From Alloiococcus otitis ATCC 51267 (GTDB lineage Bacteria > Bacillota > Bacilli > Lactobacillales > Carnobacteriaceae_A), in contig NZ_JH992959.1 of NCBI RefSeq assembly GCF_000315445.1, positions 122,035 to 186,034 of the forward strand: 64,000 nucleotides of DNA. The letters run 5' to 3'. A program made the translations under genes and the position numbers. Of the stretch, positions 34,769 to 43,834 are shown one piece after another; position 1 is the stretch's first letter; each line of letters begins with the position of its first letter. Under the pieces are notes generated by a model that saw only the letters and a list, made by a program, of their open reading frames with translations, had not been told where the DNA came from and searched no databases.

Positions 34769-35516
34769 TTCCCTTTAACACCTGGATCATTTGGTCGGTA
34801 TACTTGCTTTTGTCGTCCATAATATAAAAAGGTGGATCCAGCTGAAAGCCGGCTTTGGAACCTTGCTTAATCAGTTTCACTAAAAAGAACTTAGAAGGTC
34901 TATTGAACTTCGGATAAACCAGTTGGACTTGCTTGGGGACTAGGCTATAAGTCAAAGACTGGTCGATCAATTCGACGAGTCGGTCCGTCCTATAAACCAG
35001 GTAGGCAAGACCCTTGTTCTTCAAGAGCCGGGACACCGCCTCAAGCAAGCTGGCCAGGTCTAAGGTTACCTCATGCCGGGCCTGGGCATAGGCTGCCAGC
35101 TTATTTTGCCTGGTCTTGCTTGACTGAAAGTAAGGCGGATTACAGGTCAGGCAGTCCACGCTTCCGGCCGGGACTTGCTGGCTGTAATCCACCAGGTCAG
35201 CTTGAAGGAAGTCAACCTGGTCACTTAAGCCATTTAAACTGGCTGACCGCCTGGCCATGTCAACCAGTTTTTCCTGGATCTCAACCCCTACCAGCTTGGC
35301 GGAAGTTTGGTCAGCTAATAGGAGGGTAACGGCACCGTTACCCGCACAAAGGTCTAAGAGCTTGGCATGTCTAGACTTGGGCAGCTTTGCAAAGTGGGCT
35401 AGGAGGATGGCGTCAACGGAATAGGAGAAAGTCTTTTTGCTTTGGATAATCTGACGCCGGCTGGGATACAAGAGGTCCACCCGCTCGCCAGCTTTTAATG
35501 AATTGTCACTTGCCAC
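34761..35516 (-). CDS. tRNA1(Val) (adenine(37)-N6)-methyltransferase-like (TrmN6/YabB)
   Basis: 251 residues, class I SAM methyltransferase with LLDLCAGNGAVTLLLA (motif I) and the N6-adenine methylase motif NPPY in CLTCNPPYFQSS. It opens with the family-typical QSKKTFSYSVDAILLAHF. Likely modifies A37 of tRNA. Next to yazA and rsmI orthologues as expected. 35517-35635 shows no gene. Confidence 0.9.
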   Translation of the reverse strand: MASDNSLKAGERVDLLYPSRRQIIQSKKTFSYSVDAILLAHFAKLPKSRHAKLLDLCAGNGAVTLLLADQTSAKLVGVEIQEKLVDMARRSASLNGLSDQVDFLQADLVDYSQQVPAGSVDCLTCNPPYFQSSKTRQNKLAAYAQARHEVTLDLASLLEAVSRLLKNKGLAYLVYRTDRLVELIDQSLTYSLVPKQVQLVYPKFNRPSKFFLVKLIKQGSKAGFQLDPPFYIMDDKSKYTDQMIQVLKGNG

Positions 35517-35635
35517 CTAAGCTCCTCCTAGCCCTGCACTGCTTACCCCCTGACTATTTGCTTTGTCTAGCGGGGACTAGCTTGTTGGTGAGACCAGGCA
35601 AGCTAAGAGCCGGTTAGGGTAGGGTCCACCTTGCC

Positions 35636-36022
35636 TTAGTCTTGTTTTTGGTCTCGGTCACCGTAGATAACTTCCAGGCAAAAGGCACAAGGGGAGTCTC
35701 CTTCCCGGCGCTTGCCAAAGAAGAGGTTGCAGACATGGAAGCCATCTTCATAAATATTTTCCAAGTTTAGCCGGGACTTGGTTAAACCAGATGGGTTGTT
35801 GGGGTCTGCCGGTGGAACTTGGTCTGGCACCTGGCTGTCAGGGCTTTTTTGGCTCAATTCCGAATCCAGTCGGTCCCTCAGGTATTGGTTTTCCATCCGG
35901 AGGGTGTGGTTTTCTTGGGTCATTTCGGATACTTCTTCTTTAATACCAGCTAATTGGTCAGCCAAGTCCTTGGCCTGGTTCTCTAAATTGAGGATGGTAT
36001 CATATAGGCCTTTTTTATCCAT
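35636..36022 (-). CDS. yabA: Replication initiation control protein YabA
   Basis: 128 residues. An N-terminal coiled coil (about 1-55, NLENQAKDLADQLAGIKEE) forms the tetramer, a Pro/Ser-rich linker follows, and a C-terminal zinc domain carries HVCNLFFG and CAFCLEVIY. YabA binds DnaA and the sliding clamp DnaN to restrain re-initiation. It is in the canonical neighbourhood after holB. The yaaT/ricT gene usually lying between holB and yabA is absent here. Confidence 0.93.
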   Translation of the reverse strand: MDKKGLYDTILNLENQAKDLADQLAGIKEEVSEMTQENHTLRMENQYLRDRLDSELSQKSPDSQVPDQVPPADPNNPSGLTKSRLNLENIYEDGFHVCNLFFGKRREGDSPCAFCLEVIYGDRDQKQD

Positions 36023-36129
36023 AAGTCACCACTCTCTTAACTCCTTGTTCAATCTTGGTGCAAGCCTGAAGCCAATCCAGTTTCCTTGCCTTAGCCCTTG
36101 CTTGACAGCCTCCAGCAAGCTTAAAACGC

Positions 36130-37119
36130 TTAACCGATACTTTCCTGCAAGTCCAAGGTCAAGCCTTCTAAAACAGCCTGACTCGCCACATTGTGGTCCA
36201 CTTCTCTTTTAGCTTGCAGGGTAGCTTGCATGGCATAAGACACTTGCTTGATCGAAAGCCGGTCCATAAAGTAGCGGAGGTCACTTTCATGACCTACAAA
36301 GCAGGCCGGACTATCTAGGTGGTAGTGCAGGTGGATCAGGTCTTGGAAGAGGTATAGGATTAGGTCACAAACCATTTGGCAGTCATCCCGGTCTTGGATA
36401 TAGACCATTAAGTCTCTTTGGACTAGGATAAAGGCTAAATCGTTTCGGTTCACCAGATAGCTAAACCACTGCCAAATTTTTTGGCTGACTGACAGCAAGT
36501 CGTCTTCCTCAATGAGGGACTTAGCCAAGTCCAAGTCTTGGGTAAGGTGGCTAGCCAAGTGAGCCTCTTCTTGGGACAAACCGGCCTCCACTAAGTCCAT
36601 AATCCGAGTCTTTAAATCCTGCTTGGCAAACTGGATAACCTGGCAGCGGGAAACAATAGTCGGCAAAAGATTTTGCCGGCTAGCAACCAACAAGAAAATC
36701 GTTACATCCCCAGCTGGGTCTTCCAGGAATTTAAGCAGGCTGTTGGCGGCACTAGGGGTCATTTTATCAGCCTGGTTAAGGATAATCATTTTCTTTTGAC
36801 TCTCCACTCCAGACTTGCTTAGGGCATCCTTGACCTGTCGTACCCGGTCTACCCTGATCGACCGCCCCTTGCCCTCAGGGGCTATCTCTATCACATCAGG
36901 GTGTTGACCCTGGTCAATGCGCAAGCAGGTGGGGCAAACTTGGCAAGGCTGGCCCTGGTCTTGGTTAGGGCAGAACCGTCTCTTGGCAATATACCGGCTC
37001 ATCTCCAACTTGCCGACTCCGGACAAGCCTTCAAAAAGATAGGCATGCTTGAGGGCATGGTTGGCCAGGATTCGGTCGAAAAGTTGGTAGACTCCTGCTT
37101 GTTTTTCTGCTAAGTCCAT
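36130..37119 (-). CDS. holB: DNA polymerase III subunit delta'
   Basis: 329 residues, AAA+ clamp-loader fold with a degenerate P-loop region (HAYLFEGLSGVGKLEMS), zinc-binding Cys in CPNQDQGQPCQVCPTC, sensor/SRC region (MTPSAANSLLKFLEDPAGDV, then PTIVSRCQVIQF). It assists DnaX in loading the beta clamp. Gene order tmk-darA-holB is as in Bacillus and lactic acid bacteria. Confidence 0.93.
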   Translation of the reverse strand: MDLAEKQAGVYQLFDRILANHALKHAYLFEGLSGVGKLEMSRYIAKRRFCPNQDQGQPCQVCPTCLRIDQGQHPDVIEIAPEGKGRSIRVDRVRQVKDALSKSGVESQKKMIILNQADKMTPSAANSLLKFLEDPAGDVTIFLLVASRQNLLPTIVSRCQVIQFAKQDLKTRIMDLVEAGLSQEEAHLASHLTQDLDLAKSLIEEDDLLSVSQKIWQWFSYLVNRNDLAFILVQRDLMVYIQDRDDCQMVCDLILYLFQDLIHLHYHLDSPACFVGHESDLRYFMDRLSIKQVSYAMQATLQAKREVDHNVASQAVLEGLTLDLQESIG

Positions 37120-37145
37120 CTTATCCCACCTTGTGGTTGACTCGG

Positions 37146-37475
37146 TTAAAACTGTTCAAACTGGTCAATTGGGAGGACGAAGACTGTCGCCCCGCCCACT
37201 TCAACATCGATTGGGAAAGACAGGTCCGATTCTAGGGTAAAGTCATAAGAAGGCGGGTTGACCATTTTTTGTTCCCTTGTTGAACAATTTTCTTGGATGA
37301 TATTTAAGACAAAATCAATGCGGTCGTTATCTGCACCCACAATAAATGTTGTGTTCCCTGCCCGTAAAAAACCACCAGTCGATGATAATTTGGTAGCCCG
37401 GACACCATTTTCTACAAATTGGTCTGATAAACGTTTACTGTCCTGGTTTTGGACAATGGCTACGACAAGTTTCAT
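37146..37475 (-). CDS. darA: Cyclic-di-AMP receptor DarA/PstA (PII-like)
   Basis: 109 residues, PII-like fold with MKLVVAIVQNQDSKRLSDQF, the ATKLSSTGGFLRAGNTTFIVG ligand region (split here) and the C-terminal GGATVFVLPIDQFEQF. It binds cyclic di-AMP; the downstream target is unknown. Sits between tmk and holB, its standard place. Ribosome site gaggagg. Confidence 0.95.
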   Translation of the reverse strand: MKLVVAIVQNQDSKRLSDQFVENGVRATKLSSTGGFLRAGNTTFIVGADNDRIDFVLNIIQENCSTREQKMVNPPSYDFTLESDLSFPIDVEVGGATVFVLPIDQFEQF

Positions 37476-37522
37476 TTTGCTTCCTCCTCATGATGGGACT
37501 ATACTGCTAGTTTAAGTTTAAC

Positions 37523-38167
37523 TTAATTTCTTAATTCTGCAAGTCGTTCCCTTACTGCCTGCCAAGCTAAGTCGGCCACCTGGTTAAGCTCTTGGCTAGC
37601 ATCAATAACAATAAAGCGGTTGGGGTCACGGGCAATTAGACTATGATAGCCCTGGCGGACCCGGTTATGGAAGTGAATATCTTCCAACTCCAAGCGGTCC
37701 CTGACCCCTCGGCCATTTTTTGAGGCAATCCGGTTGAGTCCCGCCTGGGCATCTATGTCCAAATAGAGGGTAAGGTCAGGCATAAACGACTGGATGGCAA
37801 AATGGTTAATGGACCAAACCACCTCCAGCCCCAACTGGCGTCCTGCTCCCTGATAGGCCAAGGAAGAGTCCACATAGCGGTCCGATACAACCACCGCTCC
37901 GGCCTCCAACTTGGGCAGGATAGTTTCGACCAGGTGCTGACGGCGGGAAGCGGCCATGAGGAGCGCCTCTGTCTTGGGGTCCATTTCCTGGTGGCTGGTG
38001 TCTAAGATCAGTTGGCGTATGTCTTCCGCCAATGGACTGCCACCCGGTTCCCGGGTCTGGATAACCTCTCTATTGAGGTAGGCCCTGATCTTGGGCACAA
38101 GCACTTGAGTCAAGCTGGACTTGCCCGACCCATCTGGCCCCTCTAGGCTAATAAAAATCCCTGGCAT
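37523..38167 (-). CDS. tmk: Thymidylate kinase
   Basis: 214 residues with P-loop SLEGPDGSGKSS, the DRY/SLAYQG motif in VVSDRYVDSSLAYQGAGR and the lid region. It phosphorylates dTMP to dTDP. Follows recR by a short gap. Confidence 0.96.
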   Translation of the reverse strand: MPGIFISLEGPDGSGKSSLTQVLVPKIRAYLNREVIQTREPGGSPLAEDIRQLILDTSHQEMDPKTEALLMAASRRQHLVETILPKLEAGAVVVSDRYVDSSLAYQGAGRQLGLEVVWSINHFAIQSFMPDLTLYLDIDAQAGLNRIASKNGRGVRDRLELEDIHFHNRVRQGYHSLIARDPNRFIVIDASQELNQVADLAWQAVRERLAELRN

Positions 38168-38183
38168 CTTATCCTCCTAACTT

Positions 38184-38780
38184 CTACATCTCTCGTCTGC
38201 CTTCAACCGCCTTGAGCAAGGTGATTTCATCAGCGTATTCAATATCACTACCGACCGACAGTCCATGGGCTAGCCGGGTCACCTTGATGCCAGAAGGTTT
38301 GATCAAGCGAGACAGGTACATGGCGGTTGCCTCCCCTTCAGCTGTGGCATTAGTGGCGATAATGACTTCTTCAACTTCATTTTCCTGGAGACGTTTAATC
38401 AAATCAGCAATATTAATGTCTTCCGGACCCGTCCCTTCCACCGGGGACAAGATGCCGTGGAGGACATGGTAAAGCCCTTTGTATTCAGACATTTTTTCCA
38501 TGGAAAGGACATCCCGGGCCTGCTCGACCACTAAAATAGTGGACTGGTCCCGGCTGTCATCACTACAAATACTGCAGGGATCCTCTTCGGTCATATTGCC
38601 ACAAATGGAGCAGTAGGTCAGGTCACGCTGGACGCTAATCAAGGCCTTGGCAAAGTCAGTCACGTCCTCTTCCCGCATCTTGACGGTGTAAAAGGCCAAG
38701 CGCGCTGCGGTTTTCTCACCGATTCCGGGTAGTTTCATATAACTGTCCATCAAGCGGGCAATGGGTTGGGGGTACTGCAT
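38184..38780 (-). CDS. recR: Recombination protein RecR
   Basis: 198 residues: helix-hairpin-helix near the N-terminus ([15 protein letters not shown]), zinc finger [16 protein letters not shown], and Toprim domain ([16 protein letters not shown], then [15 protein letters not shown]). It loads RecA with RecF/RecO at gaps. I placed the start at ATG 38780 (aaggtg upstream); the frame stays open to 38837 but without a ribosome site. Confidence 0.95.
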   Translation of the reverse strand: MQYPQPIARLMDSYMKLPGIGEKTAARLAFYTVKMREEDVTDFAKALISVQRDLTYCSICGNMTEEDPCSICSDDSRDQSTILVVEQARDVLSMEKMSEYKGLYHVLHGILSPVEGTGPEDINIADLIKRLQENEVEEVIIATNATAEGEATAMYLSRLIKPSGIKVTRLAHGLSVGSDIEYADEITLLKAVEGRREM

Positions 38781-38895
38781 CAAGTCACCTTCTCTATCAA
38801 CTTTCCTTAAACGTTGAAAATCAGAGTGGTTCACCACTCTGATACTTCCTAACTTGCCTTCATAATAACTTCTCTATAGCCAGTCAAAAGTCTAA

Positions 38896-39216
38896 CTAAA
38901 AGCCTGGTAAACCGCCTAGTCCTTTGGTGTACTTGCCCATGACACGTTCAGTTTCTTGGTCTACCTTGTCCAAGGCATCGTTCATGGCTAGCTGGACTAA
39001 GTCCTCAATGATTTCCTTGTCCTCTGGGTCCACAATCTCTTCTTTAATGGTCACAGCTTGGACCTTCTTTTCTCCATTTAAGGTAACTTGGACCAAGTCA
39101 TTGTTAGCTGAACCAGTAAATTGGCTTTCGTTCAACTTAGTCTGAGCCTCTTCCATCTCCTTTTGCATCTTCTTCATCTTCTTCATCATACCTTGCATAT
39201 TTCCCATTCCACGCAT
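38896..39216 (-). CDS. YbaB/EbfC family nucleoid-associated protein
   Basis: 106 residues with a Met/Lys-rich N-terminus (MQGMMKKMKKMQKEMEEAQ) and the conserved core VQVTLNGEKKVQAVTI. A DNA-binding dimer of uncertain role, always found between dnaX and recR. Ribosome site aaggag. Confidence 0.94.
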   Translation of the reverse strand: MRGMGNMQGMMKKMKKMQKEMEEAQTKLNESQFTGSANNDLVQVTLNGEKKVQAVTIKEEIVDPEDKEIIEDLVQLAMNDALDKVDQETERVMGKYTKGLGGLPGF

Positions 39217-39230
39217 ATAGTATAAACTCC

Positions 39231-41003
39231 TTAATCTTTGATTGTAATATTGTCTTTACCGAAAAGTTCCACAGCCTTGTTAAGGGCCTGGTTGTCTTCT
39301 TGACCAGGGTCATCATCTTGGTCATCGCCGTTGGCTTGGCCATCTTTGGAACTGCCATCTTCTTTTTTCATCTGTTTGATAAAATCTCGGCGGATAGTCG
39401 GCCACTTATCTTCAGGCACACAGACCAGTCTTGGACGGCGGCCGATAATTTTTTCGATGTAATTGCCGATAGCCGTTTGCAAGGTCTCATCAGACTCTGC
39501 TCTCTCACATAGAATATCATATTCAAAGGTCACCACCAAACCCTCTGGACTAGCAGCAACTGGTTTGGAATTGTTCAAGATAGCCTTTTGACTAATGGTC
39601 AGTACATTGATCAAGTCTGGCCAGAGGTCTTGGAGGTCGTCCAAATCCTTACGAGTCGCCTGGTCCAGGATAGAGTAAACGGCTTTCCGGTTAACCTTGA
39701 AGCCTTGCTGGTGGCGGTGGGGTCTAGACTTACCAGGGCCAGATTGCTTGGAGCCAGCTTTTGACTTGGCTCTTTGCTTAGGACCTTGTTTGGCTCCTGC
39801 TTGTAAGTTTTGAATACTTTGCTGGAGGGACTTAACCTGGTCTTTAAGTTGGACAATCTCTTCTTTATTGTCCTGGTCCACCATATTGACTTGACTGGCC
39901 TGGATGGTCTGGACGGCGGATGAAGGCTGGCTGAGCTTGACAGTAGCTATTTCCAAATAAACTTCACCGTGGTTACTTAAACGGAGGTCATCCTGGGTTT
40001 GGTTAAGGACATCAATAATATGGTAGGCCATCTCCTTGTCCAAGTCTCTTGCCAGGTCTTTAAACTGGTCGTCTAACCGAGCCAATTTAGGAACAAAATT
40101 ATCGCCTTGGCTGGTTTGGTAAAGCAAGAGGTCCCGGGTTATCATAATAGCGTCTTCCACAAACCGGCTAGGGTCCTTGCCTTCCCCTAAAACTTCTTGC
40201 AAGAGCTTGAGTCCTTCTTCCGTCTGGCCTTGGCTAATAACCTGCAAGTATTCAAGCAAGAGGGACTGGGTAATGCTCCCCGTAATCTGGAGGGCGACTT
40301 CTTCCGTTAACTCATCTGTCATAAAGCTTAAGGCCTGGTCCAGCATGCTTAAGGCATCCCTCATCCCACCTTCAGCTGCATTAGCTAGGTTTAGGACGGC
40401 TTCTTTGCTGTAGGCCACCTGGTCTGCTTCTAAGATATAAATTAAGCGGTCAATAATGTCCTGGTTGTCAATCCGCTTAAAATCAAAACGTTGGGTCCGG
40501 GAGATAATGGTAGCGGGAATTTTGTGGGGTTCGGTCGTTGCTAAGATAAAGACTACATTGGCTGGTGGCTCTTCCAGAGTTTTCAAGAGGGCATTAAAGG
40601 CCCCAGAGGATAACATGTGGACCTCATCGATAATATAGACCTTGTAAACGGCCGAAGTTGGGGCATAATTGGCCTTTTCTCTAATATCGCGAATCTCTTC
40701 CACCCCATTATTGCTGGCCGCATCGATTTCGATGACATCGCCTAGACTACCCTGGGTGATCTCCTGGCAAATCTGGCATTCATTGCAAGGCTCCCCGTCA
40801 TCCGAGTAGGGGCAGTTAATTGCCTTGGCAAATATTTTTGCCACACTGGTCTTGCCCGTCCCCCGGGGTCCAGTAAATAGGTAGGCATGACTGGTATTAT
40901 CATTTTTTATGGCATTCTTTAGGGTCTTGGTGACCACATGTTGGCCGGATACATCTGCAAAGCTTTGTGGCCGCCATACCCGGTATAAGGCCTGGTGGGT
41001 CAT
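39231..41003 (-). CDS. dnaX: DNA polymerase III subunits gamma and tau
   Basis: 590 residues. AAA+ clamp-loader ATPase with Walker A GPRGTGKTS, zinc site CPYSDDGEPCNECQIC, Walker B VYIIDEVHML, and sensor SRTQRFDFKRI. A Lys/Gln-rich linker near 380-430 precedes the C-terminal polymerase-binding region. Head of the dnaX-ebfC-recR cluster, directly after the SRP RNA gene. Ribosome site taggagg. Confidence 0.96.
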   Translation of the reverse strand: MTHQALYRVWRPQSFADVSGQHVVTKTLKNAIKNDNTSHAYLFTGPRGTGKTSVAKIFAKAINCPYSDDGEPCNECQICQEITQGSLGDVIEIDAASNNGVEEIRDIREKANYAPTSAVYKVYIIDEVHMLSSGAFNALLKTLEEPPANVVFILATTEPHKIPATIISRTQRFDFKRIDNQDIIDRLIYILEADQVAYSKEAVLNLANAAEGGMRDALSMLDQALSFMTDELTEEVALQITGSITQSLLLEYLQVISQGQTEEGLKLLQEVLGEGKDPSRFVEDAIMITRDLLLYQTSQGDNFVPKLARLDDQFKDLARDLDKEMAYHIIDVLNQTQDDLRLSNHGEVYLEIATVKLSQPSSAVQTIQASQVNMVDQDNKEEIVQLKDQVKSLQQSIQNLQAGAKQGPKQRAKSKAGSKQSGPGKSRPHRHQQGFKVNRKAVYSILDQATRKDLDDLQDLWPDLINVLTISQKAILNNSKPVAASPEGLVVTFEYDILCERAESDETLQTAIGNYIEKIIGRRPRLVCVPEDKWPTIRRDFIKQMKKEDGSSKDGQANGDDQDDDPGQEDNQALNKAVELFGKDNITIKD

Positions 41004-41179
41004 AGCTCTCCCCTCCTAAAACATCGTCACTTTATTATATAAGAAATTCTTTCTTAATTATAGCCTGAGCCACAAGAAAATCTGTGCCCAAGATTGACCA
41101 AATATTGGATAAAGTAAAGAGCCAGCAGGTCCACTTCCCACTGACTCTCTACACTATGAATATAAATAATTGCTTTAAA

Positions 41180-41302
41180 AGCACTATGTAATATGTACGC
41201 ATGACACATAACGGAGCAATACTTAGTGCTGCTTCTTTCCAGACCTGACACGGTTCATATGTCCGCTATTGTCCTGCGCTAACTACATAGTAACATAGCC
41301 CC
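41180..41302 (-). ncRNA. ffs: Bacterial signal recognition particle RNA (4.5S-type)
   Basis: The minus strand contains the universal domain IV core GTCAGGTCTGGAAAGAAGCA. Flanking strands pair along the hairpin: ctatgttactatgta near the 5' end matches tacatattacatag near the 3' end. Length of about 120 nt indicates the short form without an Alu domain. It binds Ffh and guides membrane-protein targeting. Location directly before dnaX is the Firmicutes arrangement. End points are approximate. Confidence 0.92.
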
Positions 41303-41424
41303 GAAAAAAAGACTAGGAAAATTCGCAAATAATTCCAAATAAATTCTGGTATTTTCTTTTTACTTGGTCGGCTAACTTGGCTTGTCCTGGCTGGTGCCAG
41401 TTACGACAAGGCCTATCCTTGTGA

Positions 41425-41442
41425 TTGTGAAATATTTCATAT
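41425..41442. promoter_or_regulatory. Rex-like palindrome upstream of the unknown membrane protein
   Basis: TTGTGAAATATTTCATAT matches the Rex operator TTGTGAANNNNTTCACAA at 16 of 18 positions; the core TGAAAT/ATTTCA is perfect. It lies about 155 bp before the gene at 41599. Confidence 0.5.
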
Positions 41443-41531
41443 TTAAATAAGGGACGGCTTGAAAATGGCTTAATGTAAGCTTTATAGCAAGGCGATTAGC
41501 TGAAAACACTTACTTGAAAATTTACGTGAAT

Positions 41532-41564
41532 TTGTGTTGACTTCACAAAATAAGGGCGTATAAT
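41532..41564 (+). promoter_or_regulatory. Promoter of the unknown membrane protein with an overlapping palindrome
   Basis: TTGACT (41537-41542), 16 bp, TATAAT (41559-41564). TTGTG-ttgactt-CACAA (41532-41548) straddles the -35; it is Rex- or Crp/Fnr-like but one base shorter than either standard spacing. Confidence 0.65.
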
Positions 41565-41598
41565 CGGTCTCGTCAGTGATAAGAAAGAAGGTATCGGA

Positions 41599-42357
41599 AT
41601 GCACTATACTAACGCTATTGTAGTTGTTGGTTTTACATTTATTCACTATTTTTCGAAATTTTTCCATTTAAATAAACATTCTTTGATTGCTAAATTTTCC
41701 TCTCTTGTCGGTGGGGTTTCCATTGCCTATGTCTTCTTCCACCTTTTGCCAAGCTTAATCCACTACCAAGCCGATATTTCGACTGCCTACAACCTATCGG
41801 CTACTGGTGCCTTCCAACTTTTATTTGCCACCATCTTACTTGGCTTAATTGTTTTTTACTTCTTGGAAGTGGCCATGGAGTCTAGTCGTTTAACCATGAC
41901 TATCAGACGTATTAACAACCAGGACATGTCTGATGCTAGTTTTGAAGAAGCCCACCAACGTGTCTTTTGGGCCCACATGACACCCTATGCTATCTACAAT
42001 ATTATCATCGGTATCCTCCTAGCAGACCAAAGTTTTGAATCCACCGCCACTGCCTTGATCTACCTCCTAATTATTGGCTTGCACTTGTTTACTAACGATT
42101 GGGTTTTACGCCACCACTTCACCCAGCTCTATGACAAGTTCGGCCGTGGGATTATCACCTTCACTGTTTTACTTGGTTGGACCATTGGCTTTGCCTTCCA
42201 CATCAATCACATCTTTATCGCCCTATTAGAAGCCTTTGTAGCAGGCGGAATTATCCTCAACGCTATCAAAGATGAACTACCTGAATGCAAGGGAAGCAAC
42301 TTCCCACTTTTCTTAATGGGAACTGCAGCTTATTCCCTCTTCTTAATTTTTATTTAA
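41599..42357 (+). CDS. Hypothetical polytopic membrane protein
   Basis: 252 residues with about seven or eight hydrophobic helices and a short charged loop near residues 105-130. His residues recur in helices (FIHYF, FFHLLPSLIHY, WAHMTPY, GLHLFTNDWVLRHHF, AFHINHIF). The last part, AFVAGGIILNAIKDELPE, faintly resembles the metal-site helix of ZIP transporters, but I would not assign it. Monocistronic, with a strong promoter carrying redox-type palindromes. Ribosome site gaagg. Confidence 0.8.
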   Translation: MHYTNAIVVVGFTFIHYFSKFFHLNKHSLIAKFSSLVGGVSIAYVFFHLLPSLIHYQADISTAYNLSATGAFQLLFATILLGLIVFYFLEVAMESSRLTMTIRRINNQDMSDASFEEAHQRVFWAHMTPYAIYNIIIGILLADQSFESTATALIYLLIIGLHLFTNDWVLRHHFTQLYDKFGRGIITFTVLLGWTIGFAFHINHIFIALLEAFVAGGIILNAIKDELPECKGSNFPLFLMGTAAYSLFLIFI

Positions 42358-42370
42358 GGCAACAACCATT

Positions 42371-42406
42371 TCCTTCCTTGGTTAAATCAATCAAGGAAGG
42401 TTTTTT
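42371..42406 (+). terminator. Intrinsic terminator of the membrane protein gene
   Basis: ccttccttg/caaggaagg stem followed by six T. Confidence 0.88.
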
Positions 42407-42428
42407 ACTGGCCTAGGGAAGTTTCCCT

Positions 42429-42475
42429 AAAAAACCAGGCCCCACCTATCTCTTTAGGAGGAGCCTGGTTTTTAT
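42429..42475. terminator. Bidirectional terminator, mainly for the NatAB-like operon
   Basis: aaaaaccaggc/gcctggttttt 11-bp outer stem with further inner pairing; A and T runs on the two sides. Confidence 0.8.
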
Positions 42476-42532
42476 TTAACAAATCATCTTGGAGGGGGCA
42501 AATCCAACAGACAAAATAGCTTCTAGTGTTTT

Positions 42533-43834
42533 TTAACTATTTTTAGCCTTGCGGTTGCTCCGCATCAAGGACCAGGACCGCTTGATTTGTTGGATAAAGT
42601 TTTCAGAAGAGTAAACCAAGACATTGCTACGGTAAAAGACTAAAGATAGCCAGGTAAGGAGGATGAGGAAGACCATATTGCCCCCGATTGACAAGGCTAG
42701 CTCCAAGCCCCCTACCGTCCCCATGGCCATGCGGAAGGGCATAATGTGAGGCATGAGGAAGGGCAGGTGGGAGAGGACATTGACCAAAAGCCCATCTTCC
42801 AAGACCCCACTTTGGATGAAGAAGCCCAAGTAAAAACCAAAGAGGGCTAGGAAGACAAGGGGAACCATAACCTTGTTGGCATCCTCTGTCTTGGTAACCA
42901 AGGACCCAAGGAAGGCCGAAATAACAGTATAAGACAAGACCCCTAAAACGACGAAGAGGACTGACAAGGCTAGCACACCTTGAACACTTGCCAGGGACTG
43001 GCCAATAAATTGCAAGATGATGTCTAACACTTCGTTCTGGCGGAGGAAAAAGAAGCCTACTAGGGCTAAAAGGAAGTAGATGGCCAGGTGGACAAGGAGG
43101 GTAAAGGCTACGCCCAAAAGCTTGCCAAAAAAGTGTTGGCTTGCGGTGATACTGGAGAGGATAACTTCCATGACCCGGGACCCTTTTTCATTGGCGATCT
43201 CTTCACAGATCATACCACTATAAAAGAGAATGAAAAAGAAGGTCACTAGGTTGACCAAGACGGCCAAGACCATTTGCAGCTCTGAAGCGCTGAATAGCGC
43301 AGGAGCAGTGTCATCTTCAGCTAGGAAATACTGGTTATCTCCTATGTCAACCCCTTGTGTCAAGGCAGTCAAATCTTCTTGAGAAATGGCCAGCTCGGCT
43401 GCCCTTGCCTGGGCCTGACTTTGACTCAATTGACCTTCAAGGTAGGGGAGGGCATAAGACAAGTTGCCCTCATGGTAGAGGGTGGCTTCAACCTGGTCCC
43501 TTTGCCCGCTGATTTCTAAGATGCCGTCTATCTCGCCATCTTGATAGGCTTGCTTGGCCTGGTCTAGGTCGGGATAATCTTGGGTAAGCTTTAGGGAGGC
43601 CTCTTCTTGGCCTTCCCAGGTCTCATCCCCTAAGAGGTCACCTGGGCTAGTGACCAGGGCTATGGTGTCCACATTTTCTGCCCCCGTACCCGAATCAGTC
43701 GAACTCGATATAAAGTAAGAAATCAGACCAATAATCAGGGGAAAGACAATCGGCATGAAAACCATAATATAAAAAGACCAAGATTTTAAATTCTTTAACA
43801 GCGACTGCCAAGCAACGATTAGTATTTTGTTCAT
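42533..43834 (-). CDS. ABC transporter permease (NatB/YhaP type)
   Basis: 433 residues of the ABC-2 permease family: an N-terminal helix (about 20-42), a large extracytoplasmic domain (about 50-170) and five further helices. The conserved SGMICEEIANEKGSRVMEVILSS (split here) matches NatB/YhaP. Overlaps the ATPase gene by 4 bases. Bacillus NatAB exports sodium ions; the substrate here is undetermined. Confidence 0.88.
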   Translation of the reverse strand: MNKILIVAWQSLLKNLKSWSFYIMVFMPIVFPLIIGLISYFISSSTDSGTGAENVDTIALVTSPGDLLGDETWEGQEEASLKLTQDYPDLDQAKQAYQDGEIDGILEISGQRDQVEATLYHEGNLSYALPYLEGQLSQSQAQARAAELAISQEDLTALTQGVDIGDNQYFLAEDDTAPALFSASELQMVLAVLVNLVTFFFILFYSGMICEEIANEKGSRVMEVILSSITASQHFFGKLLGVAFTLLVHLAIYFLLALVGFFFLRQNEVLDIILQFIGQSLASVQGVLALSVLFVVLGVLSYTVISAFLGSLVTKTEDANKVMVPLVFLALFGFYLGFFIQSGVLEDGLLVNVLSHLPFLMPHIMPFRMAMGTVGGLELALSIGGNMVFLILLTWLSLVFYRSNVLVYSSENFIQQIKRSWSLMRSNRKAKNS

